Below are positions 44,227 to 53,444 of a DNA stretch of 64,000 bases, piece after piece; the stretch's first letter is position 1; each line of letters opens with the position of its first letter. The notes under the pieces are model-generated. The model searched no databases, was not told the origin of the DNA, and worked only from the letters and a program-made list of their open reading frames with translations. The stretch covers positions 62,001 through 126,000 of the forward strand of contig JAJZDX010000010.1 of the NCBI GenBank assembly GCA_021805865.1. Direction: 5' to 3'. The DNA comes from Pseudomonadota bacterium. Its GTDB lineage: Bacteria > Pseudomonadota > Gammaproteobacteria > Steroidobacterales > Steroidobacteraceae. The position numbers and the translations under genes are program-made.

Positions 44227-45078
44227 ATGGGGGAGCCGGACACTTCGGGCGGCCTGCGCGGCCGCACGCTGTTCATCACGGGGGCGAGCCGGGGCATCGG
44301 CCTGGCGATCGCGCTGCGGGCGGCGCGCGACGGGGCGAACGTGGCGGTGGCGGCCAAGACCACCGAGCCGCACCCGAATCTGCCCGGCACGATCCACACC
44401 GCCGCCGCAGAGATCGAGGCGGCGGGGGGAAAGGCGCTGCCGATCGCGGTCGACGTGCGGGACGACGAGCAGGTCAGATCCGCCATCGAGCGCACGGCGC
44501 AGACCTTCGGCGGAATCGATATTCTGGTGAACAACGCCAGCGCGATCAGCCTGACACCGACGGCCGTGACGGACATGCGCCGGTTCGACCTGATGCACGG
44601 CATCAATACGCGCGGCACGCTGCTGTGCTCGAAGCTGTGCCTGCCGTATCTCGAGCGAGCGGCCAATCCGCATGTCCTGGTGCTCGCGCCGCCTTTGAAG
44701 CTCGAGCAGCGCTGGTTCGCGCCACATCTGCCGTACTCGCTCGCCAAATTCGGCATGAGCCTGTGTGTGCTCGGCCTCTCCGGGGAGCTGCGGGCCCGGG
44801 GCATCGCGGTCAACGCGCTTTGGCCTCGGACCATCATCGGCACCGCGGCCCTGAAGGTGGCCATGCAGGGCGCGCCTGCGCAGGCGCTGCGCCGTGTCCG
44901 ATCCGCGCAGATCGTCGCGGACGCCGCTTATGCCATCTTCAATCGCGACAGCCGAAGCTTCTCGGGCAATTTCTGCATCGATGAGCAGGTGCTGAGGGAG
45001 GAGGGTGTCACCGACTTCTCCGCCTACCGGGACCCCTCGGTGCGGGAGGAGGATCTGCTGACGGACCTGTTTGTCTAG
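44227..45078 (+). CDS. Short-chain dehydrogenase/reductase, HSDL2-like
   Basis: A 283-residue SDR from MGEPDTSGGLRGRTLFITG with GGGGGG upstream. It has the cofactor motif TGASRGIGLAIALRAA, a basic/neutral AAKTTEPHPNLPGTIHTAAAEIEAAGG typical of the HSDL2-type group, NNASAISL, and the catalytic YSLAK. The C-terminal region (NFCIDEQVLREEGVTDFSAYRD) is also characteristic. The human relative is peroxisomal and linked to lipid metabolism; substrate unknown. It shares its last three bases with the convergent GntR gene (CTAG read as TAG on both strands) and lies next to the leucine-degradation genes. Confidence 0.86.
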   Translation: MGEPDTSGGLRGRTLFITGASRGIGLAIALRAARDGANVAVAAKTTEPHPNLPGTIHTAAAEIEAAGGKALPIAVDVRDDEQVRSAIERTAQTFGGIDILVNNASAISLTPTAVTDMRRFDLMHGINTRGTLLCSKLCLPYLERAANPHVLVLAPPLKLEQRWFAPHLPYSLAKFGMSLCVLGLSGELRARGIAVNALWPRTIIGTAALKVAMQGAPAQALRRVRSAQIVADAAYAIFNRDSRSFSGNFCIDEQVLREEGVTDFSAYRDPSVREEDLLTDLFV

Positions 45079-45803
45079 CCGATCCGGTGTCCGAGCTCGA
45101 TGCCGGCGAGCTCGTAGCCTTTCCTGAAGTCCCGGATGTGGCGCGCCATCCACATGCGTGCCGAGTCGGGGTCCTTCCGGCCGACCGCCTCCAGGATCCG
45201 GCGCTGGGCGATGGCGATGCGCGAGCGCGCCTGCTGTACTTGGTCGATCATGTCGCGCAGCGAGGGCTCGAGCAGGTTGATGAGCGGCTCCTGCACCAGG
45301 GCGAAGACCTGGTTGCGGGTAGCCTCGCCCAGGCCGCGGAAGAACTCCGCAGTGTGATGCACGGCCTTCTCGGTGCTGGCGTTCTCGTCATCGAAGTGCG
45401 CGCGCGCCGCTGCGAGCCGTTCGAGATCCGCCTCGGTCCGCTCGCGGGCCGCAATCTCGGCGATGGGCGGCTCGTAGTGCGACAGCGCCTCCCACACCTC
45501 GAGGAAGGTCACATCGTGCAGCGCCAGCGCGCGGCTGACGTCCCGGGCGACTTCCCGATGCCGGGGGCGGCTCACCGTCATGAGCTTCGAGCCCGGACGG
45601 CGCTCGAGCAGCCCGTTGCTTTCCAGCTCTCGCAGCGCCTCACGCACCGTCGAGCGGTTGACCCCGAGCTGGCGCGCGAGCTCGGTTTCCGGCGGCAGCC
45701 GCTCGCCCTCGCGCAGCGCCCTGCTGAGGATGCGCTCGGTGATGGCGGCGGCGATCTTCCGATAGGCCGGCGCGAGCGCAATCTGGTCGAACTCCACGCT
45801 CAT
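45075..45803 (-). CDS. GntR-family regulator, FCD (FadR/VanR) subfamily
   Basis: A 242-residue regulator from MSVEFDQIAL; a GTG at 45824 overlapping the upstream stop is an alternative. The N-terminal winged helix is GERLPPETELARQLGVNRSTVREALRELESNGLLERRPGSKLMTV; the C-terminal all-helical FCD ligand domain has D/H metal-site candidates (ALSHYEPPIAEIAA, VHHTAEFFRGLGEATRN). It lies directly after the isovaleryl-CoA dehydrogenase gene in the same operon. A perfect palindrome of the TNGTNNNACNA type sits in the divergent promoter at 47025, so it probably represses the whole leucine module and itself, responding to an acyl-CoA or organic acid. Confidence 0.88.
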   Translation of the reverse strand: MSVEFDQIALAPAYRKIAAAITERILSRALREGERLPPETELARQLGVNRSTVREALRELESNGLLERRPGSKLMTVSRPRHREVARDVSRALALHDVTFLEVWEALSHYEPPIAEIAARERTEADLERLAAARAHFDDENASTEKAVHHTAEFFRGLGEATRNQVFALVQEPLINLLEPSLRDMIDQVQQARSRIAIAQRRILEAVGRKDPDSARMWMARHIRDFRKGYELAGIELGHRIG

Positions 45804-45820
45804 CTTTGACGGGGATCCTG

Positions 45821-46993
45821 TCACGCGGCGCTCTCGAAGAGCTCCCGCCCGATCAGCATGCGGCGGATCTCCTGCGTGCCGGCGCCGATCTCGTAGAGCT
45901 TGGCATCACGCAGCAGCCGTCCGGCCGGGTAATCGTTGATGTAGCCGTTGCCCCCGAGTGCCTGGATGGCCTCGAGCGCGACGCGCGTGGCATTGTCCGC
46001 CGCGAACAGGATGCAGGCGGCGGCATCGCGCCGCTGCACCCGCCCCGCATCGCAGGCGCGCGCGACGGCATACACGAAGGCGCGCGAGGCGCTGAGCGCG
46101 GTATACATGTCGGCGATCTTCGCCTGCATCAGCTCGAACGTTCCGATGGGCTGTCCGAACTGCCTGCGCTCGCGCACGTAGGGCAGGGCGAGGTCGAGCG
46201 CCGCGGCCATCAGGCCGAGCGGCCCTCCCGCGAGCACCACCCGCTCGTAGTCGAGGCCGCTCATCAACACGCGCACGCCGCCGTTCTCCGCTCCCAGGCG
46301 GTTGGCCTGCGCAACGCCGCAGTCCTCGAACACGAGCTCGCACGTGCTCGAGCCGCGCATGCCGAGCTTGTCGAGCTTCTGCGCGGTGGAAAAGCCGGGC
46401 AGGCCCCGCTCCACGATGAAGGCGGTGATGCCGCGTGCGCCGGCGGCAGGGTCGGTTTTGGCGTACACGATGAGGACATCCGCATCCGGACCGTTGGTGA
46501 TCCACATCTTGCGTCCGTTCAGAACGTAGCGCTCGCCGCGCTTCTCCGCCCGCAGCTGCATGGAGGTTACGTCCGAGCCGGCCTGCGGCTCGGACATGGC
46601 GAGCGCGCCGACGTGCTCGCCGCTGACGAGCCGCGGGAGGTAACGGTCGCGCTGCTCGTCGGTGCCGTTGAGGCGCAGCTGGTTGACGCAGAGGTTGGAG
46701 TGCGCGCCGTAGGAGAGCCCCACGGCGCCCGAGGCGCGCGAGATCTCCTCCATCGCGATGACGTGCGCCAGGTAGCCGAGGCCGGCGCCGCCCCAGCGCT
46801 CCGGCACCGTGACGCCGAGCAGGCCGAGCAGGCCGAGCTCGGGCCAGAGTGTGCGCGGAAATTCATTGCTGCGGTCGATGCGCTCGGCGAGCGGGGCGAT
46901 GCGCTCGGCGGCGAAACGGCGCACCTGCCGGCGGATTTCCTCGGTCGCCTCATCAAGGCCAAAGCCGCTGTCGATCGAGTCGTGGGCGCTCAT
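45821..46993 (-). CDS. liuA: Isovaleryl-CoA dehydrogenase
   Basis: A 390-residue acyl-CoA dehydrogenase, FAD-dependent, converting isovaleryl-CoA to 3-methylcrotonyl-CoA in leucine degradation. Signatures are [35 protein letters not shown] and [15 protein letters not shown]. The catalytic base is Glu250 in [14 protein letters not shown], the position peculiar to isovaleryl-CoA dehydrogenases (human Glu254) rather than the C-terminal Glu of short-chain enzymes. The end, [42 protein letters not shown], is also standard. It is divergent from both carboxylase subunit genes, which act on its product. Confidence 0.93.
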   Translation of the reverse strand: MSAHDSIDSGFGLDEATEEIRRQVRRFAAERIAPLAERIDRSNEFPRTLWPELGLLGLLGVTVPERWGGAGLGYLAHVIAMEEISRASGAVGLSYGAHSNLCVNQLRLNGTDEQRDRYLPRLVSGEHVGALAMSEPQAGSDVTSMQLRAEKRGERYVLNGRKMWITNGPDADVLIVYAKTDPAAGARGITAFIVERGLPGFSTAQKLDKLGMRGSSTCELVFEDCGVAQANRLGAENGGVRVLMSGLDYERVVLAGGPLGLMAAALDLALPYVRERRQFGQPIGTFELMQAKIADMYTALSASRAFVYAVARACDAGRVQRRDAAACILFAADNATRVALEAIQALGGNGYINDYPAGRLLRDAKLYEIGAGTQEIRRMLIGRELFESAA

Positions 46994-47024
46994 GAGCTTG
47001 TCTTTCAGAGAGGTACGATTGTAT

Positions 47025-47039
47025 GATTGTCGGACAATC
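47025..47039. promoter_or_regulatory. Candidate GntR/FCD operator in the liu divergent promoter
   Basis: GATTGTCGGACAATC is a perfect palindrome with 7-bp arms around one central base, in the 65-bp gap between the isovaleryl-CoA dehydrogenase and carboxylase genes. It contains TTGTCGGACAA, which fits the FadR-subfamily pattern TNGTNNNACNA. The neighbouring GntR protein is the likely ligand. Confidence 0.65.
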
Positions 47040-47058
47040 CGGCTATCGTGACAAGCCC

Positions 47059-48663
47059 ATGCCCCGCATCGCTACCCGGCTCGATACCCGCTCCCAGGAA
47101 TTCATGACCAATGAGCGTGCCATGCGCGCTCTGGCGGATGAGCTCAAGGGCACGGTCGAGCGCGCCGCGCAGGGCGGGACGGCGGCGGCGGTCGACCGGC
47201 ACCGAGCCACCGGCAAGCTCACGGCCCGGGAGCGCGTTCAGGCGCTCCTTGACACCGGCAGCCCCTTCCTCGAGCTCTCGCAGCTCGCCGCGCACGAGCT
47301 TTACGGCGGCGGCATCGCCTGCGGCGGAATCGTGACCGGCATCGGCCGGGTGAGCGGCCGGGAGTGTGTGATCGTCGCGAACGATCCCACGGTCAAGGGC
47401 GGCACGTATTACCCCGTGACCGTCAAGAAGCACCTGCGGGCCCAGGAGATCGCGCGCGAGAACCGGCTCCCTTGCCTGTACCTGGTGGAAAGCGGCGGCG
47501 CGTTCCTGCCGGCACAGGATGAGGTGTTCCCCGACCGGGAGCACTTCGGCCGCATCTTCTACAACCAGGCGACGCTCTCGGCGCTCGGCGTGGCCCAGAT
47601 CGCGGTGGTGCACGGCTCGTGCACGGCCGGCGGGGCGTACGTGCCCGCGATGGCGGACGAGAACGTCATCGTACGCAACCAGGGCCGCGTGTTTCTCGGC
47701 GGTCCGCCGCTGGTGAAGGCGGCCACCGGCGAGGACATCGACGCGGAGTCCCTGGGCGGTGCCGAGGTGCACTGCCGGCAATCGGGTGTCTGCGACCACT
47801 ATGCCGAGAACGATACGCATGCGCTCGCGATCGCGCGGCGCATCGTCGCCCGGTTGCGCCCGGGCGCAAACACCGACCCGCCGCTTTCCCCGCGGGAGCC
47901 GCACTACGATCCGCGCGAGCTGTACGGCGCCGTGCCGGCCAGCCTGCGCAAACCCTACGACGTGCGCGAGGTGATCGCTCGCCTCGTCGACGGCTCGGAG
48001 CTGGAGGAATTCAAGGAACTCTACGGCACGACGCTGGTGTGCGGCTTCGCTCACCTCTTCGGTTACCCGGTCGGCATCCTCGCCAACAACGGCATCCTGT
48101 TCTCCGAAAGCGCGCTCAAGGGCGCGCACTTCATCGAGCTGTGCGCGCGCGAGCGCATTCCACTGCTGTTCCTGCAGAACATCACCGGGTTCATGGTGGG
48201 AGCAAAGGCCGAGGCCGGCGGCATCGCCCGCGACGGAGCCAAGCTCGTGACGGCGGTTGCGTGCGCGAGGGTTCCGAAGATCACGATCATCATCGGCGGC
48301 AGCTACGGCGCCGGCAATTACGCGATGTGCGGCCGGGCGTACTCGCCGCGTTTCCTCTTTCAGTGGCCGAACGCGCGTACCTCGGTCATGGGGGGCGAGC
48401 AGGCCGCGAGCGTTCTCGCCACCGTCAAGCGCAGCCAGATCGAGGCGGGCGGGGGCAGCTGGGCGGCCGGGGAGGAGCAAGCCTTCAAGCAGCCGATCCG
48501 GGAGCAGTACGAGCGCCAGGGGCACCCGTACTACGCCTCGGCCCGGCTCTGGGACGACGGGGTGATCGACCCGCTTCAGACGCGACGGATTCTGGGATTG
48601 TCTCTCGCCGCGGTGCGCAATGCGCCGCACGAGGAGACCCGTTTCGGCCTCTTTCGGATGTAG
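47059..48663 (+). CDS. liuB: Methylcrotonyl-CoA carboxylase, carboxyltransferase (beta) subunit
   Basis: A 534-residue carboxyltransferase starting at [16 protein letters not shown]- and C-terminal crotonase-like halves are recognisable: [81 protein letters not shown], then [30 protein letters not shown] and [33 protein letters not shown] and the [19 protein letters not shown] stretch are typical of MCC rather than propionyl-CoA carboxylase. It transfers the carboxyl group from biotin to 3-methylcrotonyl-CoA and works with the alpha subunit 5 bp downstream. Confidence 0.94.
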   Translation: MPRIATRLDTRSQEFMTNERAMRALADELKGTVERAAQGGTAAAVDRHRATGKLTARERVQALLDTGSPFLELSQLAAHELYGGGIACGGIVTGIGRVSGRECVIVANDPTVKGGTYYPVTVKKHLRAQEIARENRLPCLYLVESGGAFLPAQDEVFPDREHFGRIFYNQATLSALGVAQIAVVHGSCTAGGAYVPAMADENVIVRNQGRVFLGGPPLVKAATGEDIDAESLGGAEVHCRQSGVCDHYAENDTHALAIARRIVARLRPGANTDPPLSPREPHYDPRELYGAVPASLRKPYDVREVIARLVDGSELEEFKELYGTTLVCGFAHLFGYPVGILANNGILFSESALKGAHFIELCARERIPLLFLQNITGFMVGAKAEAGGIARDGAKLVTAVACARVPKITIIIGGSYGAGNYAMCGRAYSPRFLFQWPNARTSVMGGEQAASVLATVKRSQIEAGGGSWAAGEEQAFKQPIREQYERQGHPYYASARLWDDGVIDPLQTRRILGLSLAAVRNAPHEETRFGLFRM

Positions 48664-48668
48664 GCGTC

Positions 48669-50669
48669 ATGATCCAACGCCTCCTCGTGGCCAATCGCGG
48701 CGAGATCGCCTGCCGCATCCTGCGTACCGCCCGGCGGATGGGCATCCACACCATCGCGGTGTATTCCGATGCCGACAGGGGAGCGCGCCATGTGCGCGAG
48801 GCCGACCAGGCCGTGCGCATCGGCCCGCCGCCGGCGAGCGCCAGCTATCTTGACATCGCCGCCATCCTGAGCGCCGCCCGCGCCACGGCGGCCGAGGCGA
48901 TTCACCCGGGCTACGGGTTCCTGTCGGAAAACGCCCGCTTCGCGCGCGCCTGCCGGGATGCGGGAATGATTTTCGTGGGCCCAACGCCCGCGGCCATCGA
49001 GGCCATGGGCGTCAAGAGCCTCGCCAAGGCCCGGGTGCGCGCCCTCGGCGTGCCGGTGCTGCCCGGCTACGAGGGCGAGCGGCAGGACATCGAGCACCTT
49101 GCGGCGCAGGCGCTCTCGGCGGGCCTGCCGCTCATGGTCAAGCCGGCCGCCGGCGGCGGCGGCAAGGGCATGCGCGTGGTGCGCTCCCGGGAGGAGGTGC
49201 GGGAGGCGCTGGAGTCGGCGAGGCGGCAGGCCGAGAGCAGCTTCGGCGACGGCACACTGCTCCTGGAGCGTTACCTTCCCGAGCCGCGCCACATCGAGGT
49301 GCAGGTGTTCGCCGACCAGCAGGGCAATTGCGTTCACCTCGGCGATCGAGACTGCTCGGTGCAGCGTCGCCATCAGAAGCTGATCGAGGAGGCCCCGGCT
49401 GCGGGCCTGGCGGATGAGCTGCGCGAGCGGCTGCGCCGCTCGGCCATCGAAGTGGCGCGCGACATTCACTACACGGGCGCCGGTACGGTGGAGTTCCTCT
49501 TCGATGGCCGCGAGTTCTATTTCATGGAGATGAACACGCGGCTTCAGGTCGAGCACACCGTCACCGAGGCGGTGACGGGCCTTGACCTGGTGGAGTGGCA
49601 GTTGCGCATCGCCGCAGGAGAGCCCCTGCCGCTTGCGCAGTCGCAGATCGGGATCAGCGGGCACGCCATCGAGGCCCGGGTGTGCGCCGAGGATCCGTGG
49701 CGGGAGTTCCTGCCGAGCGCCGGGGTGTTGCGGCGGGCCGAGTGGCCGCAGGGCGAGGGGTTGCGCGTTGACGCGGGGTTCGCCGAAGGAGACACCGTGC
49801 CGGCGGTCTATGACTCGCTGCTCGGCAAGGTGATCGCCTGGGCGCCGCAGCGCGAGCGTGCCGCGCACCTGCTGGGGCAGGCCTTGGAACGGACATGCCT
49901 TGCGGGAGTCCACACCAACGAGCGCTGGCTCAGCCGGATACTGCGCTCGAGAGTGTTCCTCGAGGCCCGTCATAGTGTGGCGCTGCTCGGCCGGTGCGGC
50001 GAGGAGTTCTCCGCGCCGGTGCAGGCGGATGATGCAGTCATGGCGCTCGCGGCGCTGGCCGTGCAGGGCGCGGCGGGCCGGCATGCGAACCCCTGGACCG
50101 TGGCCGATGGATTCTCTCCCAATCTGCCGGCGGAGGTCTCCGTCACATTGTCATCAGGCGGATGCGAGCGCAAGGTCACGCTGCGGTTCGAGCAGGGCGC
50201 GCCGCGCGCGGCGATTGCCGGTGCGCAGGATTGCGAGCGCCCGGGCGGTTCCATGGAGGTGGCCGATGTCAGGTTGGAGGACGGCGCGATCCTCGCGCAG
50301 CTGCAGGGGAGTTGGCGGCAGGCGCGGTATTTCCGCGACGGATCGCGCCTGCACCTCTGGGAGGGCGGGGCGCATCACGAGCTCCAGGTCGTGGATCCGC
50401 GCGTGCGTGAGTTCAACGCCGCCACCGCGACCGGCGGCCTCACGACCCCGCTCCCCGGGGTCGTCTCGGCGGTGGCGGTCGAGGCGGGACAGAAGGTGAG
50501 CGCGGGAGAGCTGCTGATGGTCATCGAGGCGATGAAAATGGAGCACGGGATCACCGCTCCCTTCGACGGCGTCGTCGCGGCCGTTCATTTCTCGCGGGGC
50601 GATCGCGTGCCGGAGGGCAGCGAGCTGCTGTCGTTGTCGCGGAGCGCGGACGACCCGGCTCGAATTTAG
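48669..50669 (+). CDS. liuD: Methylcrotonyl-CoA carboxylase, biotin carboxylase/BCCP (alpha) subunit
   Basis: A 666-residue biotin-dependent subunit. The biotin carboxylase part begins MIQRLLVANRGEIACRILRTARRMG, with the ATP loop PAAGGGGKGMRVV, HIEVQVFADQQGNCVHLGDRDCSVQRRHQKLIEEAPA and EMNTRLQVEHTVTE. A linking domain precedes the C-terminal carrier domain TPLPGVVSAVAVEAGQKVSAGELLMVIEAMKMEHG, with biotinyl Lys623. The order and length match the alpha subunit of MCC. The remaining leucine-pathway genes (methylglutaconyl-CoA hydratase and HMG-CoA lyase) are not in the window, so the cluster is shorter than the usual liu operon. Confidence 0.94.
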   Translation: MIQRLLVANRGEIACRILRTARRMGIHTIAVYSDADRGARHVREADQAVRIGPPPASASYLDIAAILSAARATAAEAIHPGYGFLSENARFARACRDAGMIFVGPTPAAIEAMGVKSLAKARVRALGVPVLPGYEGERQDIEHLAAQALSAGLPLMVKPAAGGGGKGMRVVRSREEVREALESARRQAESSFGDGTLLLERYLPEPRHIEVQVFADQQGNCVHLGDRDCSVQRRHQKLIEEAPAAGLADELRERLRRSAIEVARDIHYTGAGTVEFLFDGREFYFMEMNTRLQVEHTVTEAVTGLDLVEWQLRIAAGEPLPLAQSQIGISGHAIEARVCAEDPWREFLPSAGVLRRAEWPQGEGLRVDAGFAEGDTVPAVYDSLLGKVIAWAPQRERAAHLLGQALERTCLAGVHTNERWLSRILRSRVFLEARHSVALLGRCGEEFSAPVQADDAVMALAALAVQGAAGRHANPWTVADGFSPNLPAEVSVTLSSGGCERKVTLRFEQGAPRAAIAGAQDCERPGGSMEVADVRLEDGAILAQLQGSWRQARYFRDGSRLHLWEGGAHHELQVVDPRVREFNAATATGGLTTPLPGVVSAVAVEAGQKVSAGELLMVIEAMKMEHGITAPFDGVVAAVHFSRGDRVPEGSELLSLSRSADDPARI

Positions 50670-50730
50670 GCTCCGTTCAGCTTCCCCAAGGAACAATGCC
50701 GGCACCCAGAGGTGAGGGGAGCTCAAATCC

Positions 50731-51345
50731 ATGAACAAGTCCTTGTTGGTGGGCGTTGCCGTCGGTGCGGCGACCGCCGTCGCCGCCGGCGCCTTCGCCG
50801 GCTACAAGCTCGGTCCGCAGGCCGCGGCCGGCGCCGCAACCAACACGGGCTCCGCCGGCCCGGACAGCGGCGCTCACCGGCTCCGGTCGAGCGGGCCGCG
50901 CTATGCCCGGGTGGTGCAGGTGATCCCGCTGACGCGCCAGATCCTCACTCCCACTCGGCAATGCCATGACGTGACGGTCACGCACGTGCGCCCGGCGAGC
51001 GACAATCACCAGGTCATCGGCAGCATCGCCGGCGCGGTGATCGGCGGGCTGGTCGGCAATCAGATCGGCGACGGCACCGGCAAGGACATCGCGACAGCCG
51101 CCGGCGCGGCCGCCGGCGGCTATGCCGGCAACCGCATCGAGAAGCACATCCAGGACGGCAACACCTACACGACTACCGTGCACCAGTGCCGGACGGTCTA
51201 CGGGAAGTCTCTCGAGCCCGACGGGTACCGGGTGCGCTACCGCTTGAATGGCCGGGAAGGCACCGTTCGCATGGATCACGATCCCGGGCAGAGGATCCCG
51301 GTCCGCAACGGGCAGCTGGACTTGCGCGCCGCACGCAGCACCTGA
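50731..51345 (+). CDS. Glycine-zipper 2TM outer-membrane-type protein
   Basis: A 204-residue exported protein with an uncleaved or weak signal-like N-terminus (MNKSLLVGVAVGAATAVAAGAFAGYKLG). The centre carries the Gly-zipper pair typical of SlyB/Rickettsia 17-kDa-like proteins: IGSIAGAVIGGLVGNQIGDGTGKDIATAAGAAAGGYAGNRIEK. Two cysteine-containing segments (RQCHDVTV and HQCRTVYG) flank it and may form a disulfide, and a C-terminal beta-rich part (DGYRVRYRLNGREGTVRMDHDPG) follows. These proteins affect envelope integrity, but no precise role is known. GGGGAG precedes the start. Confidence 0.83.
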   Translation: MNKSLLVGVAVGAATAVAAGAFAGYKLGPQAAAGAATNTGSAGPDSGAHRLRSSGPRYARVVQVIPLTRQILTPTRQCHDVTVTHVRPASDNHQVIGSIAGAVIGGLVGNQIGDGTGKDIATAAGAAAGGYAGNRIEKHIQDGNTYTTTVHQCRTVYGKSLEPDGYRVRYRLNGREGTVRMDHDPGQRIPVRNGQLDLRAARST

Positions 51346-51346
51346 G

Positions 51347-51949
51347 TCAGGCCCGAGCGGCGCCGGGAGAGCGCCTCTTGCGCCGGGAGGGCGCCTTGGA
51401 CACATGCGGGGAGTCGCGGTCGAAGAACCGCCAGCACCGCCGCGCCCACTGCCCGGCGTAATCCACCCCGATGCGCGGGCTGTGTCCGATGCGCACTGCA
51501 GGCGCGCAAGGCGGCCGCTCGATCCACAGCGCGCTGCCGCAAAGATCCGCCCCGTTCACTCTCATGTCGATCTGCATCGCCCGCGACAGCAGCCCGGGTC
51601 CGCAGGTCCGCTGCCGGATGCCGGTCACGGGCTCGAGGGCCCGCAGCAGCACCGCGTGCGGCACCCCTTCGGCCGCCGTAACCACGTTGAGGCAGTGCCA
51701 GAATCCATAGATGAAGTAGACGTACGCGTGGCCGGCGGGCCCGAACATGACCTCGGTCCGCGCGGTGCGGCCGCGGGAGGAGTGCGCGGCGCGATCCTCG
51801 GGCCCTTGATAGGCCTCGGTCTCGACGATCCGCCCGATGCGCACTGTGGCGCCGCTCCCATGGACCAGATGCATCCCGAGGAGCTCGCGGGCCACGGTCA
51901 GGGTGTCCTGCATGTAGAAATCGCGGGGGAGCTTGCCGGACGCACCCAT
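51347..51949 (-). CDS. 3-methyladenine DNA glycosylase, MPG/AAG type
   Basis: A 200-residue base-excision enzyme; I use MGASGKLPRDFYM at 51949, with 51979 as an alternative start. Family features: LPRDFYMQDTLTVARELLGMHLV, the catalytic region VETEAYQGPEDRAAHSSRGRTARTEVMFGPAGHAYVYFIYGFWHCLNVV (Glu in ETEAY activates water), AVLLRALEP and TCGPGLLSRAMQID. It removes alkylated or deaminated purines. The C-terminal end is highly basic (SKAPSRRKRRSPG). It lies 109 bp downstream of the FixJ-like gene on the same strand. Confidence 0.92.
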   Translation of the reverse strand: MGASGKLPRDFYMQDTLTVARELLGMHLVHGSGATVRIGRIVETEAYQGPEDRAAHSSRGRTARTEVMFGPAGHAYVYFIYGFWHCLNVVTAAEGVPHAVLLRALEPVTGIRQRTCGPGLLSRAMQIDMRVNGADLCGSALWIERPPCAPAVRIGHSPRIGVDYAGQWARRCWRFFDRDSPHVSKAPSRRKRRSPGAARA

Positions 51950-52058
51950 GGGTCCCGATGGTACGACAACTCCGTCCATGGCCAGCTTCGTCCATTGCCT
52001 GGGCCGAGCCGCCCGGCCCGACGCCACCCCGAAACCAGGACTTGAGCGCGGCGTTGAT

Positions 52059-52679
52059 TCAGCCTTCGGTATCGAGAACCATCCGCACGAGCTGGGCAAA
52101 GGACGAGGCCCCCATCTTTTCCATGACCCGCGCTCGGTGGATCTCCACCGTGCGTTGGCTCACCCCGAGATCCGCGGCCACCACCTTGTTGGGTTTGCCG
52201 CGGGTGATCAGGGTCAGCACCTCGTGCTCGCGCGGGGTGAGGGCGGTCAGCCGGTCGCGGATGCGGTCCTTCTCCTTCAGCTCCTGGCGCGTCCGGTGAT
52301 CCCTCTCGAGCGCCCGCTGCACCCGATCGAGCAGATCCTGGTCGCGAAAGGGCTTTTGCAGGAAGTCGAAGGCCCCGTGCTGCATGGCCTCGACCGCCAT
52401 CGGGATATCGCCGTGGCCGGTGATGAAGATGACCGGAATCGTGGCGCCGCGTACGTTGAGGATCTGCTGCAGCTCGAGCCCGCTCATGCCCGGCATGCGC
52501 ACATCGAGCACCACGCACCCGGGGTGTTTCGGATCGTAGCTGGCGATGAATTCCTGGGCGCTGCTGTAGGCTGTCGCGGGCAGTCCGACGGATTTCAGCA
52601 GCAGCCGCAGCGATGCGCGTACCGCCTCATCGTCATCGACGACAAAAACCGTCGATTGGGGTTCTCTGGGTTTTTCCAT
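52059..52679 (-). CDS. FixJ/NarL-type response regulator (TodT/TtrR-like)
   Basis: A 206-residue regulator. The receiver carries VDDDEAVR, phospho-acceptor Asp59 in CVVLDVRMPGMSGLEL, FITGHGDIPMAVEAM and Lys109 in FLQKPF, all typical of FixJ. A linker (RTRQELKEKDRIRDRL) leads to the LuxR helix-turn-helix LTPREHEVLTLITRGKPNKVVAADLGVSQRTVEIHRARVMEKMG. No partner kinase is in the window, so it is an orphan here. It is divergent from the DksA-like gene across a 242-bp gap. Confidence 0.92.
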   Translation of the reverse strand: MEKPREPQSTVFVVDDDEAVRASLRLLLKSVGLPATAYSSAQEFIASYDPKHPGCVVLDVRMPGMSGLELQQILNVRGATIPVIFITGHGDIPMAVEAMQHGAFDFLQKPFRDQDLLDRVQRALERDHRTRQELKEKDRIRDRLTALTPREHEVLTLITRGKPNKVVAADLGVSQRTVEIHRARVMEKMGASSFAQLVRMVLDTEG

Positions 52680-52921
52680 GGGCGGTTACCGGTACGCCGC
52701 GGCGGGCCGGCGGTGCTCTGGGCTGGGTTGTCGGAAAGGCATGGACACGGGTTACTCACCTGCGAGAGTATGTTGCCGCCAAGCCATGCGGCGCGCTAGG
52801 TACTTTCCGCAAACGGCCGCATGTCGGCATTCGGCCGGCGGGAGTTGCGTCTTTTGCTCGCCGTTGAGCCGGGCTGGGCATGAGCCCGGATCCGGCGCCT
52901 CTTCACAGTCCGGAGGCTCCA

Positions 52922-53248
52922 GTGGATACAGAAGCGGTACGCGCACGTCTGTTGAAGCGCCGAGAGGAGCTGCAAACGCGGGCAAGCAGTGCCCGGGCGG
53001 ATCTGCGCCACGAATCCGACCCGTTGAGCGCGGATTTCGCCGAGCAGGTGACCCAGCGTGAGACCGACGAGGTGCTGGGGGCGATCTCCGAGTCGGCGCG
53101 CGAGGAGGCCAGGCGGATCCAGGCCGCCCTGAGAAGGCTCGAGGAGGGCACCTACACCACGTGCTCGGTGTGCGGGGAGCCGATCGAGGAGGGTCGGCTC
53201 CAGGCCGTTCCCTACACCGATCGCTGCCGCAACTGCGCCAAGGGATGA
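52922..53248 (+). CDS. DksA/TraR-family zinc-finger protein (short form)
   Basis: A 108-residue protein. I choose the GTG at 52922 because GGAGG lies 5 bases upstream and the conserved part begins DTEAVRARLLKRREEL; the ATG at 52880 would add 14 residues. A coiled coil (residues ~5-75, with EPLSADFAEQ-like sequence SDPLSADFAEQVTQRETDEVL) is followed by the zinc finger TCSVCGEPIEEGRLQAVPYTDRCRNC with all four cysteines. DksA proteins bind the RNA polymerase secondary channel; short paralogues like this one may replace DksA under stress or serve other roles. Confidence 0.87.
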   Translation: MDTEAVRARLLKRREELQTRASSARADLRHESDPLSADFAEQVTQRETDEVLGAISESAREEARRIQAALRRLEEGTYTTCSVCGEPIEEGRLQAVPYTDRCRNCAKG

Positions 53249-53444
53249 GCGGCGACAGCCGCGAGTGATCGCGCGGCCCGGGTCGCATGCGCCGAGCGGG
53301 CGGACCGGCAGTCCACGCCAGGCTCTCGCGCCGCAGCGATGGCCCGGGCGAAAGGGTCCTCCCGGGCTTGCCAGGAGCAGGGCTCGCGCAGTGCAATGCC
53401 CGGTGCGTTGCGCCTGAGGTGCGCAGGAGCCGGCTTATACCCCT

